A DNA stretch of 64,000 bases, from positions 310,001 to 374,000 of the forward strand of contig NZ_JAJIRO010000004.1 of assembly GCF_025717535.1 (NCBI RefSeq), given 5' to 3'. Below, piece by piece: positions 27,587-36,760 of this stretch. Below the pieces are notes generated by a model, which saw only the letters and a list, made by a program, of their open reading frames with translations, had not been told where the DNA came from and searched no databases. Position 1 is the stretch's first letter; each line of letters opens with the position of its first letter. The position numbers were made by a program, and so were the translations under genes. Origin of the DNA: Paucibacter sp. Y2R2-4. GTDB taxonomy: Bacteria; Pseudomonadota; Gammaproteobacteria; Burkholderiales; Burkholderiaceae_C.

Positions 27587-27719
27587 CGACAAGAGGCCAG
27601 GGAATGCGGCTGGCATCCTACCTGCAGCGCCCATCGCCATGCATTCAGCGGGGTGCGATGAGCCCGAGCAAAACTGTGCACAATGCGCCTAAGCTCGATT
27701 TCAAGGCAACGCTGACACC

Positions 27720-28985
27720 ATGGCAGATGCAAATCCCTCCTCGCTGGGCCAACTCAAGATCGACCGTCAAGCGCCGGCCAGCAAGCGCCGACGCAAGACC
27801 TGGCCCCTGGTCTTGGGAGGGCTGGTGGCGCTGGCCGTGATCGCCCTGCTCGCCATGCCAGCCAAACCCGAGGTGCAGGCCAGCACCGTGCTGCAAACCT
27901 ACCCTTCGCAGCAATACTTGCAGCTCACTGCCTCCGGCTATGTGGTGGCGCAACGCCGCGCTGCCGTCGCCTCCAAAGGCAGTGGCCGACTGGTGGAGTT
28001 GAATGTGCGCGAGGGCAGCCTGCTCAAGAAGGGCGACCTGATTGCCAAGCTCGACGCCAGCGATGTGCAAGCCGCCATCGGCACCGCCCTGGCCGGTGTG
28101 CGCCAAGCCGAAGCCGGCCAGCGCCAAGCGCAAGCCCAGGCCAGCCAGGCCAGCGTGGAGTTCGCCAATGCCGAGGCCGAGATGCAGCGCAGCAAGAGCC
28201 TGCAAGCCCAGGGCTTTGTCTCGGCCCAGGCCTTGGACGCCAACCAGCGCCGGCTCGACAGCGCCCGCGCCGCGCAAGCCGCCGCCCAGGCCAGCATCGC
28301 ACAAGCTCAGGCCTCGCTGGCCCAGGCCCAGGCCCTGCTGAACGTCCAGAACGTGAACCGCGACTACACCGAGATCCGCGCCCCCTTTGACGGCGTGGTG
28401 CTGAACAAAAACGCCAATGTGGGCGACATGATCACGCCCTTCTCCAGCGCCACCGGCTCGCAGGGCGCGGTGGTCACCATGGCGGATCTCAGCACGCTGG
28501 AAGTTGAGGCCGATGTGTCCGAGGGCAGCTTGGCCAAGGCCACCAAGGGCCAGCCGGTGGAGATCACGCTGGACGCCCTGCCCGATGCACGCTTCACCGG
28601 CCAAGTGGTCGGCATCGTGCCCACGGTGGACCGCGCCAAGGCCACCGTCATGACCAAGGTGCGCTTTGACAAGCTGGACCCGCGCATCCTGCCGGAGATG
28701 AGCGCCAAGGTCAGCTTCCTCTCGCAAGCCGCCAGCGCCGCCGATCAAAAACCGGTCTTGGCCGTCAACCCCAAGGCCTTGCTGGAAAAGGACGGCAAGC
28801 AGTGGCTCTACCGCATTCAGCGCGAGGGCGAGAAAGAAATGCTGGAGGCGATTGAGGTCAAGCCTGGCCGCAAGCTGGGCGATGTGGTGGAAGTGAGTGG
28901 CGCCCTCAAGTCGGGCGAGCGCATCGTTTTGTCGCCCTCGGCCAAGCTGAAGTCGGGTCAACAAGTCACGCTGGCGACCAAGTAA
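27720..28985 (+). CDS. Efflux periplasmic adaptor protein (MacA/HlyD family)
   Basis: 421 residues. A cytoplasmic N-terminus rich in Lys/Arg is followed by one transmembrane helix (WPLVLGGLVALAVIALLA). Next come a lipoyl/barrel-sandwich half (GRLVELNVREGSLLKKGDLI) and a long Ala/Gln-rich coiled-coil hairpin (~residues 125-215). The second lipoyl half is RAPFDGVVLNKNANVGDMI, and a beta-barrel and membrane-proximal domain complete the protein. It bridges an ABC transporter to an outer-membrane channel. First gene of a four-gene operon; the ATPase starts 4 bases after its stop. No TolC-like gene is nearby. Confidence 0.93.
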   Translation: MADANPSSLGQLKIDRQAPASKRRRKTWPLVLGGLVALAVIALLAMPAKPEVQASTVLQTYPSQQYLQLTASGYVVAQRRAAVASKGSGRLVELNVREGSLLKKGDLIAKLDASDVQAAIGTALAGVRQAEAGQRQAQAQASQASVEFANAEAEMQRSKSLQAQGFVSAQALDANQRRLDSARAAQAAAQASIAQAQASLAQAQALLNVQNVNRDYTEIRAPFDGVVLNKNANVGDMITPFSSATGSQGAVVTMADLSTLEVEADVSEGSLAKATKGQPVEITLDALPDARFTGQVVGIVPTVDRAKATVMTKVRFDKLDPRILPEMSAKVSFLSQAASAADQKPVLAVNPKALLEKDGKQWLYRIQREGEKEMLEAIEVKPGRKLGDVVEVSGALKSGERIVLSPSAKLKSGQQVTLATK

Positions 28986-28989
28986 GTCC

Positions 28990-29691
28990 ATGAGCGACGT
29001 TCTGATCAAGATCCGCAATCTGTCCAAGGCCTACCAGCGCGGCGGCCAAGACATTCCCGTGTTGCTGGACATTCAGCTCGATGTGCCGGCCGGTGACTTT
29101 GTCGCGCTGATGGGCCCCAGCGGCTCGGGCAAAAGCACCTTGCTGAACCTGATCGCCGGCATTGACCAGCCCAGCAGCGGCCGCATCGAAATCGGCGGCG
29201 TTGACATCGCCACCTTGAGCGAAAGCCAGTTGGCCGACTGGCGCGCCAGCAATGTCGGCTTCATCTTCCAGTTCTACAACCTGATGCCGGTCTTGACGGC
29301 GCTGGAGAACGTGGAGCTGCCGCTCTTGCTGACCGGCTTGTCGGCGCGCCAGCGGCGTGCCCACGCCGAGGCTGCGCTGGAGATGGTCAAGCTCACCGAT
29401 CGAATGGATCATTACCCGAACGAACTCTCCGGCGGCCAGCAGCAGCGCGTGGCGATCGCGCGCGCGCTGGTCAGCGACCCCACGCTGATCGTGGCCGACG
29501 AACCCACCGGCGACCTGGACCGCAGCACCGGCGGCGAAGTGCTGGACCTGCTCGATGAGCTGAACCGCAATCTGGGCAAAACCATCGTCATGGTCACCCA
29601 CGACCCCAAGGCCGCCGCCCGCGCCCGCCGCATGGTGCATCTGGAAAAGGGCGTGCTGGTCAGCGAAGAAGAACTGGCCCGCCAAGGCTGA
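28990..29691 (+). CDS. ABC transporter ATP-binding protein (MacB/LolD type)
   Basis: 233 residues: Walker [14 protein letters not shown]-loop [10 protein letters not shown], signature [15 protein letters not shown], Walker [13 protein letters not shown] and H-loop VMVTHDP. The FYNLMP stretch after the Q-loop is characteristic of the MacB/LolD branch, which acts by mechanotransmission rather than alternating access. It pairs with the two permeases downstream and the adaptor upstream. Confidence 0.96.
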   Translation: MSDVLIKIRNLSKAYQRGGQDIPVLLDIQLDVPAGDFVALMGPSGSGKSTLLNLIAGIDQPSSGRIEIGGVDIATLSESQLADWRASNVGFIFQFYNLMPVLTALENVELPLLLTGLSARQRRAHAEAALEMVKLTDRMDHYPNELSGGQQQRVAIARALVSDPTLIVADEPTGDLDRSTGGEVLDLLDELNRNLGKTIVMVTHDPKAAARARRMVHLEKGVLVSEEELARQG

Positions 29692-29713
29692 AGCCCTCAC
29701 GAGCGCCGCACCG

Positions 29714-30871
29714 ATGTTCCTCTTCAAGCTGCTGCTGAAAAACGCCTTTCGCCACAAGCTGCGCACCTTGCTGACGCTGGTGGGCTTGGTGGTGGCCATC
29801 TGCGCTTTTGGCCTGCTGCGCACCATCATCGATGCCTGGTACGCCGGCGTGGAAGGCTCCAGCAGCACCCGCTTGGTGACACGCAGCGCCATCTCGCTGA
29901 CCTTCCCCTTGCCCATGAACTATGGCCAGCGGCTCAAGGGCGTGGAAGGCGTGACCGGCATCAGCTGGTCCAACTGGTTTGGCGGCGTCTACATCACCGA
30001 GCGCAATTTCTTCCCGCAGTTTGCCGTCGACCCGGTCAGTTATCTGGCGCTCTACCCCGAGTACCGTTTGAAGGACGAAGAACGCCTGGCCTTTTTGCGC
30101 GACCGCCAAGGCGCTATCGTTGGCCGCAAGCTGGCCGACAAGTTCGGCTGGAAGGTGGGCGACCAAATCCCGATCCGCGGCACCATCTACCCCGGCACCT
30201 GGACCTTCACCCTGCGCGGCATCTGGGACGGCGCCGAGGCCAAGACCGACGAGAGCCAGCTGCTGTTTCACTGGAGCTTTTTGAACGAGTCGATTCGCAA
30301 GCGCGCGCCCGGTCGGGCTGACTTTGTCGGCGTCTACATCCTCGGCATCAATGAGCCGCAAAACGCCGCGCTGATCTCGCAGCGGGTGGACGAGAGCTTC
30401 AAGAATTCGCTGGCCGAAACCCTGACCGAAACCGAGTCCGCCTTTCAGCTCAGCTTCGTCTCGATGAGCGAAGCCATCCTGATCGCGATTGAGGCGGTCA
30501 GCTACATCATCGTCATCATCATCATGGCGGTGATGGCCAACACCATGACGATGACGGCGCGCGAGCGCCTGGCCGAGTACGCCACCCTCAAGGCCTTGGG
30601 CTTTGCGCCCGGCTTTGTAGTCAAGCTGCTCTTTGGCGAGAGCCTGCTGATTGCGCTCTTGGGCGGCCTGGCCGGCCTGCTGCTGACGCTGCCCTTGGCG
30701 GGCGGCTTTGGCAAGGCGGTGGGCACGCTCTTCCCGGGCTTTCATGTCTCAGGCACGACGATGGCGCTGCAACTGCTGGCGGCCTTGGTGGTGGGGGTGG
30801 TGGCTGCCGCCTGGCCGGCTTGGAAGATGAGTCGCATCGACATCGTTCAAGGACTTAGACATGTGGCGTGA
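29714..30871 (+). CDS. ABC transporter permease, FtsX/MacB-like (first copy)
   Basis: 385 residues. One helix near the N-terminus (TLLTLVGLVVAICAFGLL) is followed by a periplasmic MacB_PCD-like domain (~residues 45-245). Three C-terminal helices form the FtsX domain, with TARERLAEYATLKALGFAPG as the coupling segment. It ends KMSRIDIVQGLRHVA. The last 19 codons are repeated, with almost only synonymous changes, at 30966-31022 just before the second permease. It forms the membrane part of the efflux system with the next gene. Confidence 0.93.
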   Translation: MFLFKLLLKNAFRHKLRTLLTLVGLVVAICAFGLLRTIIDAWYAGVEGSSSTRLVTRSAISLTFPLPMNYGQRLKGVEGVTGISWSNWFGGVYITERNFFPQFAVDPVSYLALYPEYRLKDEERLAFLRDRQGAIVGRKLADKFGWKVGDQIPIRGTIYPGTWTFTLRGIWDGAEAKTDESQLLFHWSFLNESIRKRAPGRADFVGVYILGINEPQNAALISQRVDESFKNSLAETLTETESAFQLSFVSMSEAILIAIEAVSYIIVIIIMAVMANTMTMTARERLAEYATLKALGFAPGFVVKLLFGESLLIALLGGLAGLLLTLPLAGGFGKAVGTLFPGFHVSGTTMALQLLAALVVGVVAAAWPAWKMSRIDIVQGLRHVA

Positions 30872-31022
30872 ATTTCAGGGGCAGAGCGCCGGGCTGCTCC
30901 CAAGCCTGGCCCATCCCCTCGGGGGATCGACCGGCGTACGCGCCGGGCGAGGGGCTCACAAGCCTCCGGCTTGGAAGATGAGCCGCATCGACATTGTTCA
31001 GGGCTTGAGGCAAGTGGCATGA
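30815..31022 (+). repeat. Direct repeat of permease 3' end flanking a 94-base GC-rich insert
   Basis: Copy 1 (30815-30871) is the real end of the first permease gene. Copy 2 (30966-31022) encodes the same tail (PAWKMSRIDIVQGLRQVA then TGA) with silent third-base differences and one His-to-Gln change. The TGA of copy 2 overlaps the ATG of the second permease (ATGA), which looks like the original gene junction. Between them, 30872-30965 contains inverted segments such as CCCCTCGGGG and resembles dispersed intergenic repeats common in Burkholderiales genomes. Confidence 0.85.
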
Positions 31023-32188
31023 AGGCGATTCCGCTCTCCTACATCGCCCGCAACCTTTGGGTGCGCCGCGTCACCACCTTGCTGACCGCTGGCGGCATGG
31101 CCTTGGTGGTCTATGTGTTTGCCACCGTCTTGATGATGAGCGAGGGCATACGCGCCACCCTGGTCGCCACCGGCCAGCCCGACAATGTGATCGCGCTGCG
31201 CAAGGGTGCGGGTGCCGAGATCAATAGCGGCATCGACCGCGGCCAGGCCGCCATTTTGGAAGGCATGGCCGGCATCGCCACCGACAGCCAGGGCCAGCCC
31301 CTGGTCAGCAAAGAACCGGTGGTGCTGAACAATCTGCCCAAACGCGGCAGCGGCAAGCCCAGCAATGTGACGGTGCGCGGCACCAGCGAGCGCGGCCTGC
31401 AACTGCGGCCGCAGGTGCAGCTGGTAGAAGGCCGTATGTTCCGCCCCGGCACCTCCGAGATCATCACCGGCCGCGCCATTGCCAAGGGCTTTGTCGGCGC
31501 CGGCTTGGGCGAGACCCTGCGATTTGCTGGGCGCGACTGGACGGTGGTGGGCGTGTTTGACGCCGGCCGTACCGGCTTTGACTCCGAGATCTGGGGCGAT
31601 GCCGAACAGATGCTGCAAGCCTTTCGCCGCAATGCCTTTTCCAGTGTGGTCTTCCGTCTGGCCGATGCTAGCCAAATGGAGGCCATCAAGGCCAAGCTGG
31701 CGGACGACCCGCGCATCACCGTCGAGCTGAAGCGTGAAACCGTTTTCTACGCCGAGCAAAGCGAGGCGCTGGCCAAGTTCATCAGCATCCTGGGCACCTC
31801 GCTGTCGGTGATCTTTTCGATTGGCGCCATCGTCGGCGCCATGATCACCATGTTCGCCGCCGTAGCCTCGCGCATCGGCGAGATTGGCACACTGCGCGCC
31901 CTGGGCTTTCAGCGCAGCGCGGTGCTCTTGGCCTTCATGGCCGAGTCGCTCTTGCTCTCTTTGGTGGGCGGCATGATCGGTCTGGCCTTTGCGTCGCTGA
32001 TGCAAACGGTGAACATCAGCACCACCAATTTCCAGACCTTTTCGGAACTGGCCTTTCAGTTCAAGCTGACGCCCACCATCGTCTGGCAAACGCTGTTTTT
32101 CTCGCTGTTCATGGGCTTTGTCGGCGGCTTCATCCCGGCTTGGCGAGCTGCGCGTTTAAAGATTGTGGATTGCTTGCGGGCGGCTTAA
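31019..32188 (+). CDS. ABC transporter permease, FtsX/MacB-like (second copy)
   Basis: 389 residues; start at 31019 (MKAIPLSYIARNLWVRRVTT). It has the same layout as the preceding permease: N-terminal helix TLLTAGGMALVVYVFATVLM, a periplasmic domain of about 200 residues, then three helices with ASRIGEIGTLRALGFQRSAV as coupling segment. It diverges enough from the first permease to be a distinct subunit, so the transporter is probably heterodimeric. The start codon overlaps the stop of the duplicated tail described separately. Confidence 0.93.
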   Translation: MKAIPLSYIARNLWVRRVTTLLTAGGMALVVYVFATVLMMSEGIRATLVATGQPDNVIALRKGAGAEINSGIDRGQAAILEGMAGIATDSQGQPLVSKEPVVLNNLPKRGSGKPSNVTVRGTSERGLQLRPQVQLVEGRMFRPGTSEIITGRAIAKGFVGAGLGETLRFAGRDWTVVGVFDAGRTGFDSEIWGDAEQMLQAFRRNAFSSVVFRLADASQMEAIKAKLADDPRITVELKRETVFYAEQSEALAKFISILGTSLSVIFSIGAIVGAMITMFAAVASRIGEIGTLRALGFQRSAVLLAFMAESLLLSLVGGMIGLAFASLMQTVNISTTNFQTFSELAFQFKLTPTIVWQTLFFSLFMGFVGGFIPAWRAARLKIVDCLRAA

Positions 32189-32256
32189 GCGTCCGTCGAC
32201 CTCGGGTGAGGTAGATGGGGCTTGCCATCACGGCGTCGCTGCGCCAGCATGAGGCT

Positions 32257-32763
32257 ATGAACACCGCCTTGATGACCTCCCGCCTGCATCGCCTGCTCTG
32301 CTGGAGCAGCCTGTCGCTTCTTCTGGCCTCATCCGCCTGCGCCGAGGACCCCATGAAAAGCAAAGCCGCCGCAAGCCCAAGCAACCCAACAAGCGCAGCC
32401 CCCAAAGCCGAGCCCGCCAGCGCCCAGCTTTGGCGCGAGATCAAGGCTGAAATTGGCGACGCGGAATGCGACGGCCCGCAGCAATGCCACACCATCGGCG
32501 TTGGCGCCAAGGCCTGCGGCGGCCCGGAGGGATATCTCGCCTGGTCCAGCAAAAACACCGACGGCAAAAAGCTGAAGAGCCTGGTTGAGCGCCACAGCGC
32601 TGCTCGCGACGAAGAAAACCGCCGCAGCGGCATGGCCTCCAACTGCGCCATCCCACAAGACCCCGGCGCCGTCTGCGTGGCCGAGCCCAGCGGCCGCAAG
32701 GTCTGCAAGCTGGGCAGCTTGCCCACATTTGGGGGTCAAGTCTTGCCCAAGTCGGCGCAGTAG
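32257..32763 (+). CDS. Secreted hypothetical protein with Cys-rich domain
   Basis: 168 residues; start at 32257 (MNTALMTSRLHRLLCWSSLS). A signal peptide ends near ASSACAED; the cysteine there is not in a classical lipobox, so lipidation is doubtful. After an Ala/Pro/Ser linker the mature domain contains DAECDGPQQCHTIGVGAKAC, GGPEGYLAWSS and a C-terminal part with NCAIPQDPGAVC and KVCKLG. The GAKACGGPExYLAWS pattern recurs in betaproteobacterial proteins of unknown function. It follows the efflux operon by 68 bases and may be cotranscribed. Confidence 0.7.
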   Translation: MNTALMTSRLHRLLCWSSLSLLLASSACAEDPMKSKAAASPSNPTSAAPKAEPASAQLWREIKAEIGDAECDGPQQCHTIGVGAKACGGPEGYLAWSSKNTDGKKLKSLVERHSAARDEENRRSGMASNCAIPQDPGAVCVAEPSGRKVCKLGSLPTFGGQVLPKSAQ

Positions 32764-32846
32764 AACTGCTGCAGTTGGGGCGGATGTTGGCACCGAGCGG
32801 ACTGTGAGTTTTGCTTGGTGGGCACTGCAGCCCAGGCAGCCACCGG

Positions 32847-33386
32847 ACTCATGGCTCGGGGGTCCTCGCTTCGCTCCGACTTCCCTGCGCTGCTCGCATC
32901 TTGGGGCCGGCGCAGAACTCACTCCATTCGCTGCGCTCATTTCGTTCAAACATGCTGCGCCAAGCTAGCCATTGAAGCGCGCTGCGCGCGCGCCGGCCAC
33001 GGGACGTGTCCGGCCCTCGCCAGGCACAAACAGTCCTCAGGACTGTTTGAGTCCGGGCTCAGCCCCAAGCTGCTGCGCTGCTCGGCCCCTCACAAATCGC
33101 CCGGCAGCTGCCTAGGCTGCAGTGCGCTTGCATCGCCTACGTTGGGTGTTCTCAACGGTGGCGAAAACCTAACCCGCAGGTGGCCCGGCCCGACGACGGG
33201 CGATTTGTGCGCGGCCGAGGGCGCAGCGGAGCGGGTCAGGCGCGCGCAGCGCGCTTCAACTTCTGACTTGGCGGCACCTGTTTGAGTGCAGTGAGCGAAG
33301 CGAACGTAGCGAGTTTGCCGCCGCTGACCCGCGTAGTGAGCAGCGAGGGAAGTCGGCTCGACAGAGCCGACCCGGGCACCATGAGC
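32847..33386. repeat. Large imperfect inverted repeat in a gene-free region
   Basis: The ~720 bases between 32763 and the terminator at 33483 hold no convincing gene. The left arm (about 32847-33105) matches the reverse complement of the right arm (about 33190-33386). Perfect blocks include 32972-32990 with 33241-33259 (19 bp) and 33091-33103 with 33197-33209 (13 bp), plus long near-matches at 32876-32897/33336-33356 and around 32912-32965/33265-33320. The left arm has an extra ~75 bases containing a palindrome (CAAACAGTCCT-C-AGGACTGTTTG, 33027-33049). Confidence 0.8.
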
Positions 33387-33482
33387 ACGGCGGCGGGCCG
33401 GGTCACCGAAGCGAACTCAAGCAAGCTCGATCGTCTGCTCATTGCCAGCAACCGTCACCTGCGCAACTGACAAAGACACCCC

Positions 33483-33518
33483 CTAAAGAAAAAGGCCGGT
33501 CGCTTGCGCGCCGGCCTT
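33483..33518 (-). terminator. Intrinsic terminator of the first S8 protease gene
   Basis: Read on the minus strand, AAGGCCGG and CCGGCCTT pair across an 11-base loop and are followed directly by TTTCTTTAGGG. It lies about 40 bases after the protease stop at 33559, as expected for a Rho-independent terminator ending the PEP-CTERM/protease unit. Confidence 0.8.
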
Positions 33519-33558
33519 GGCAATCATGAGGAGCGGAGCGCTCCTCGATGGCTCAGTC

Positions 33559-36500
33559 TCAGTTGGCGGTGCCAGACACCTTGGCCGAGCTGCTTGGAGG
33601 CACTTCGGTCACAGGCAGGCCGCCGTTGGCTTCGACGCGAACCACGGTGGTTGCTTGCACCACACCGGCTGCATCCTTGAACTGGACGGCGCCCAGGGTG
33701 CGCTGACCCAGGGTCAGACCAGACCAGCTGATACCGATGGTGGTGTTGTTACCCGCCACCACCTTGCCAGGCACGGCAACGGTGAACTTCGCAGCCAAAT
33801 CAGCAGGTGTCACCACCCAGCTCGACAGCTTGTGCGTCATGCTGGCGGCGCCACCGTAAGCGACCACGCAGACCTTGTAGTTGCCGGCCGCAGGGCTGGC
33901 GACTTGCACGGCTTCATTGGAGCCACCATTGCCCGAGTAGACCCAGCTGCCATCCGGAGCCAGCAAGCCCATGTCGTTGTCATCGCCGGCGGTGCCCACA
34001 TCGGCATCACGCAGAGCGAAGCGAGCGGCCACGGTGCCGGCGGGAATCGCCACGTTGTAGACCTTCATGTTCGGCAGATCGGTGCCGGTCACGCAAGCGG
34101 CCTTCAAGGGAGCTGAGTCCAGCTTGCCCGGGGTCAAGCTGACGACTTCACCCAAGGTCACGTCCTTCAGTCCACCCTTGACCGCCGTCATGGCGCCGGA
34201 GTAGCCGGTCTTCACGGCAATCAGGCGGGTGCCCGACTGGGTGTTGCCGGTCAACTCAGCAGGTGCCGAGATGGCCTTGCCAATGCGGGCCTGCACCGGG
34301 CTCCTGACCACATGGCTGCCATCCGTCCAGGTCAGCGAACCAAACTTCCATTCGCCTTCGGTGGTACCAGCCACGCCGGTCAGCTTGACGGTGAAGCTCT
34401 TGGTTTCGCCAGCGGCCAGAGTCAAGGATGCAGGTGTGACGACGGCGGTGAAGCCAGGCACAGTCGCAGCGCTGGTGTAAGTGGCCGTTGCGCCGCCCAC
34501 ATTGGTCACGCTACGGTTCACGGTGACGCTGCCCTGCACGCTGCCGACGGTGATCGAAGGCAGGTTCAGGTTGTAGGTCTCATCCAGCGTGCCGTAGGTG
34601 GTGCAATCGCTGGCAGGAATCACCGCAGGCTTGTTCACCTTGCACTGGTACTTGATGTAGTCAGCCTTGCCAGCGTCATACACCAGGCCTGGGTTGGTGG
34701 CCTTGTTCGGGTCCACATGACCTGCACCTTGCGCCCATGGCAGCAAACCGTTCTGAGCGCCGATCAGGCCGTCGTCCAGGGTGGTGTAAGCCGTGGTCAT
34801 CAGGGCAGACTTGATCGCTGCAGGCGACCAAGTCGGGTGAGCTTGCTTCAAGAGCAAGCCCAGACCGGCCACATGCGGGCTGGACATCGAAGTGCCTTGG
34901 TAGGACGCGTAAGCATCACCTGGCACGAAGCTGCCGTCCGCCACGCCCGTGTGTTGAGCAGGCGTCAGTTCCGGCGAAACGCTGGCGATGATGTCCACGC
35001 CCGGCGCAGTCAGGTCAGGCTTCAGGATGTTGCTGTCGCCTTGGTTCGGGCCACGCGAAGAGAAGCCGGCCATGATGGGCGCGGGCTTCTTACCAACGTA
35101 GAAAGCGCTCAGAGCCGAAGTCGCTGCATCGCCTTGGGCCACGGCATAAGCCTTGATGGTGTCGCCATCAGCCTTGCTGACGTGCACAGTCGGCACCGAG
35201 TGGGCCTCAGCCACCAAGCCTGCGCCGTTGTCGGCCAAGATCATGCCGATACCGCCGGCATTCAGCACGGCCAAGCTCTTGTCCACACGGGCATTGGTGC
35301 CGCGGGTGCAGACGACGATCTTGCCGGTGACCTTGGCGGGGTCCAGCAGCACTTGGCCAGCGCCAGGAGCTGCGCTGTAGCAAAGGTTGGCGTTGCCGCC
35401 GCCCAGACCTGCATCCTCAGCGCGGATCAGCGCACTGGAGGCCAAGGGAGCGGTGTTGGTCGAAGCGCCGAAGTACTTGGCGGCATTGCCCAGCACCACA
35501 TCGGCTTGGAAGTTACGGTCGTGGGTCGAAGCGGCCACGGTCGTCAGCCATGGGCTGATGTGGGCCACTTGATTGGCCGGGCCGCTGTTGCCCGCAGATG
35601 CGGCCACAAACACGCCGGCCAAAGAAGCACGATAGAAAGCCTGCTCGACGGGGTCGTTGACCGAAGTCTGCGAGCCGCTGATCGAATAGTTCAGGACATG
35701 CACGCCGTCCTTCACTGCGTCGTCGATCGCCTTGACCGAGTCCGAGTTGAAGCAGCTGTTTTTGGAGCCGGTGCCGTCGGTGGCCGTGGCATCGTCATAA
35801 GTCCAGCAGACCTTGTAGGCGGCCACGCGAGCACGCGGAGCCACGCCGGAAGCCTTGCCCAAGACCAAGCCATTGACCACGGCGGTCACGCCGGAGTTAC
35901 CAGCGGCAGTCGACGCTGTGTGGTCACCGTGGCCGCCGTGGCCGGCGGTCTTGCCATCGCTGCCGACGTTGGAGTCGCGGGTGGAGTAGAACTCGGTCCA
36001 GTTCTTGGGCAGACCGGTGGCGATGAAGCCCGCGTTGTAGAACTTGGCGCCGATCAGCTTGTTGTTGCAATGCTTGGCGGGGTCGAAGCCTTCACCGGCT
36101 TGGCAGCTGCCCAGGAAGCCAGGGATGGGGTTGTAAGCCAGGGTGCCGGCAGGATCAAAAGTCGGGTTGCCGTTGGCGTCAACGCGGTCCGCGAAAGCCG
36201 GATTCTCAGGCCAAATACCGCCGTCAATGATGCCGACGATCATGTTCTCGCCCTTGATGGCCGAGCCCGAGATGGTCTGCGACCACAGGCCGCCAGGCGC
36301 GGTCAGACCAAGGAAGTCAGGGGTGCTGACGGTCTGGTACTCACGTGCCACATCTTCAAAAACATCGGCCACTTCGGCGCTGGTACGCAGCGTCGCGACT
36401 TCAGCATCGGTCAGACGCGCGGCAAAGCCGTTGAACACCACCTGGTAGTTGGCCAGCACCGGCGCATTGCCGACCAGCTGGGCCACGCTGCGCTGCTTCT

Positions 36501-36729
36501 GATCCAGATAGCCAACATAGGCCACCACCTCAGGAGCATTGGCATTGAAGCGTGCGCCTTGGGCGGCACGGGTCGGTGCCATTTTGGCTGTGCCGCCCAC
36601 ATAGGTGGCAGCAGGCTCGTCCTTCAGTTGAACGATATAGGTCTTGCGTGCATCAGCCAGGGCGTTGGTGGCCAGGCCGGTCAGCAGCACCAGGGTGGCC
36701 AGGGCTGCGGGCTTGAGTTTCATCATCAT
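33559..36729 (-). CDS. Secreted subtilisin-like S8 serine protease (copy 1)
   Basis: 1056 residues. Signal peptide (~1-26), Inhibitor I9-type propeptide (~30-130, KTYIVQLKDEPAATYVGG and VVFNGFAARLTDAEVATL), then the S8 domain. The triad is D169 (IIDGGIWPENP), H267 (GHGDHTASTAAG) and S614 (GTSMSSPHVAGL); the oxyanion Asn is N381 (AGNSGP). A PA domain is inserted at ~430-550, with the NAGGIGMILADNGAG stretch. Two beta-sandwich domains follow: an Fn3-like one (VTVNRSVTNVGGATATYTS) and a C-terminal one of the PPC type. This is the plant-subtilase-like architecture, with no C-terminal anchor. RBS AAGGA lies upstream, 31 bases after the PEP-CTERM gene. It should be exported and self-processed. Confidence 0.95.
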   Translation of the reverse strand: MMMKLKPAALATLVLLTGLATNALADARKTYIVQLKDEPAATYVGGTAKMAPTRAAQGARFNANAPEVVAYVGYLDQKQRSVAQLVGNAPVLANYQVVFNGFAARLTDAEVATLRTSAEVADVFEDVAREYQTVSTPDFLGLTAPGGLWSQTISGSAIKGENMIVGIIDGGIWPENPAFADRVDANGNPTFDPAGTLAYNPIPGFLGSCQAGEGFDPAKHCNNKLIGAKFYNAGFIATGLPKNWTEFYSTRDSNVGSDGKTAGHGGHGDHTASTAAGNSGVTAVVNGLVLGKASGVAPRARVAAYKVCWTYDDATATDGTGSKNSCFNSDSVKAIDDAVKDGVHVLNYSISGSQTSVNDPVEQAFYRASLAGVFVAASAGNSGPANQVAHISPWLTTVAASTHDRNFQADVVLGNAAKYFGASTNTAPLASSALIRAEDAGLGGGNANLCYSAAPGAGQVLLDPAKVTGKIVVCTRGTNARVDKSLAVLNAGGIGMILADNGAGLVAEAHSVPTVHVSKADGDTIKAYAVAQGDAATSALSAFYVGKKPAPIMAGFSSRGPNQGDSNILKPDLTAPGVDIIASVSPELTPAQHTGVADGSFVPGDAYASYQGTSMSSPHVAGLGLLLKQAHPTWSPAAIKSALMTTAYTTLDDGLIGAQNGLLPWAQGAGHVDPNKATNPGLVYDAGKADYIKYQCKVNKPAVIPASDCTTYGTLDETYNLNLPSITVGSVQGSVTVNRSVTNVGGATATYTSAATVPGFTAVVTPASLTLAAGETKSFTVKLTGVAGTTEGEWKFGSLTWTDGSHVVRSPVQARIGKAISAPAELTGNTQSGTRLIAVKTGYSGAMTAVKGGLKDVTLGEVVSLTPGKLDSAPLKAACVTGTDLPNMKVYNVAIPAGTVAARFALRDADVGTAGDDNDMGLLAPDGSWVYSGNGGSNEAVQVASPAAGNYKVCVVAYGGAASMTHKLSSWVVTPADLAAKFTVAVPGKVVAGNNTTIGISWSGLTLGQRTLGAVQFKDAAGVVQATTVVRVEANGGLPVTEVPPSSSAKVSGTAN

Positions 36730-36760
36730 TTTGATTGGTCCTTGCTCAGAGAGGGGGAGA

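Noticed and set aside
33282-33470. Short frames inside the inverted-repeat region
   Set aside because: They follow repeat sequence rather than protein-like composition and have no homologue pattern or ribosome-binding site.
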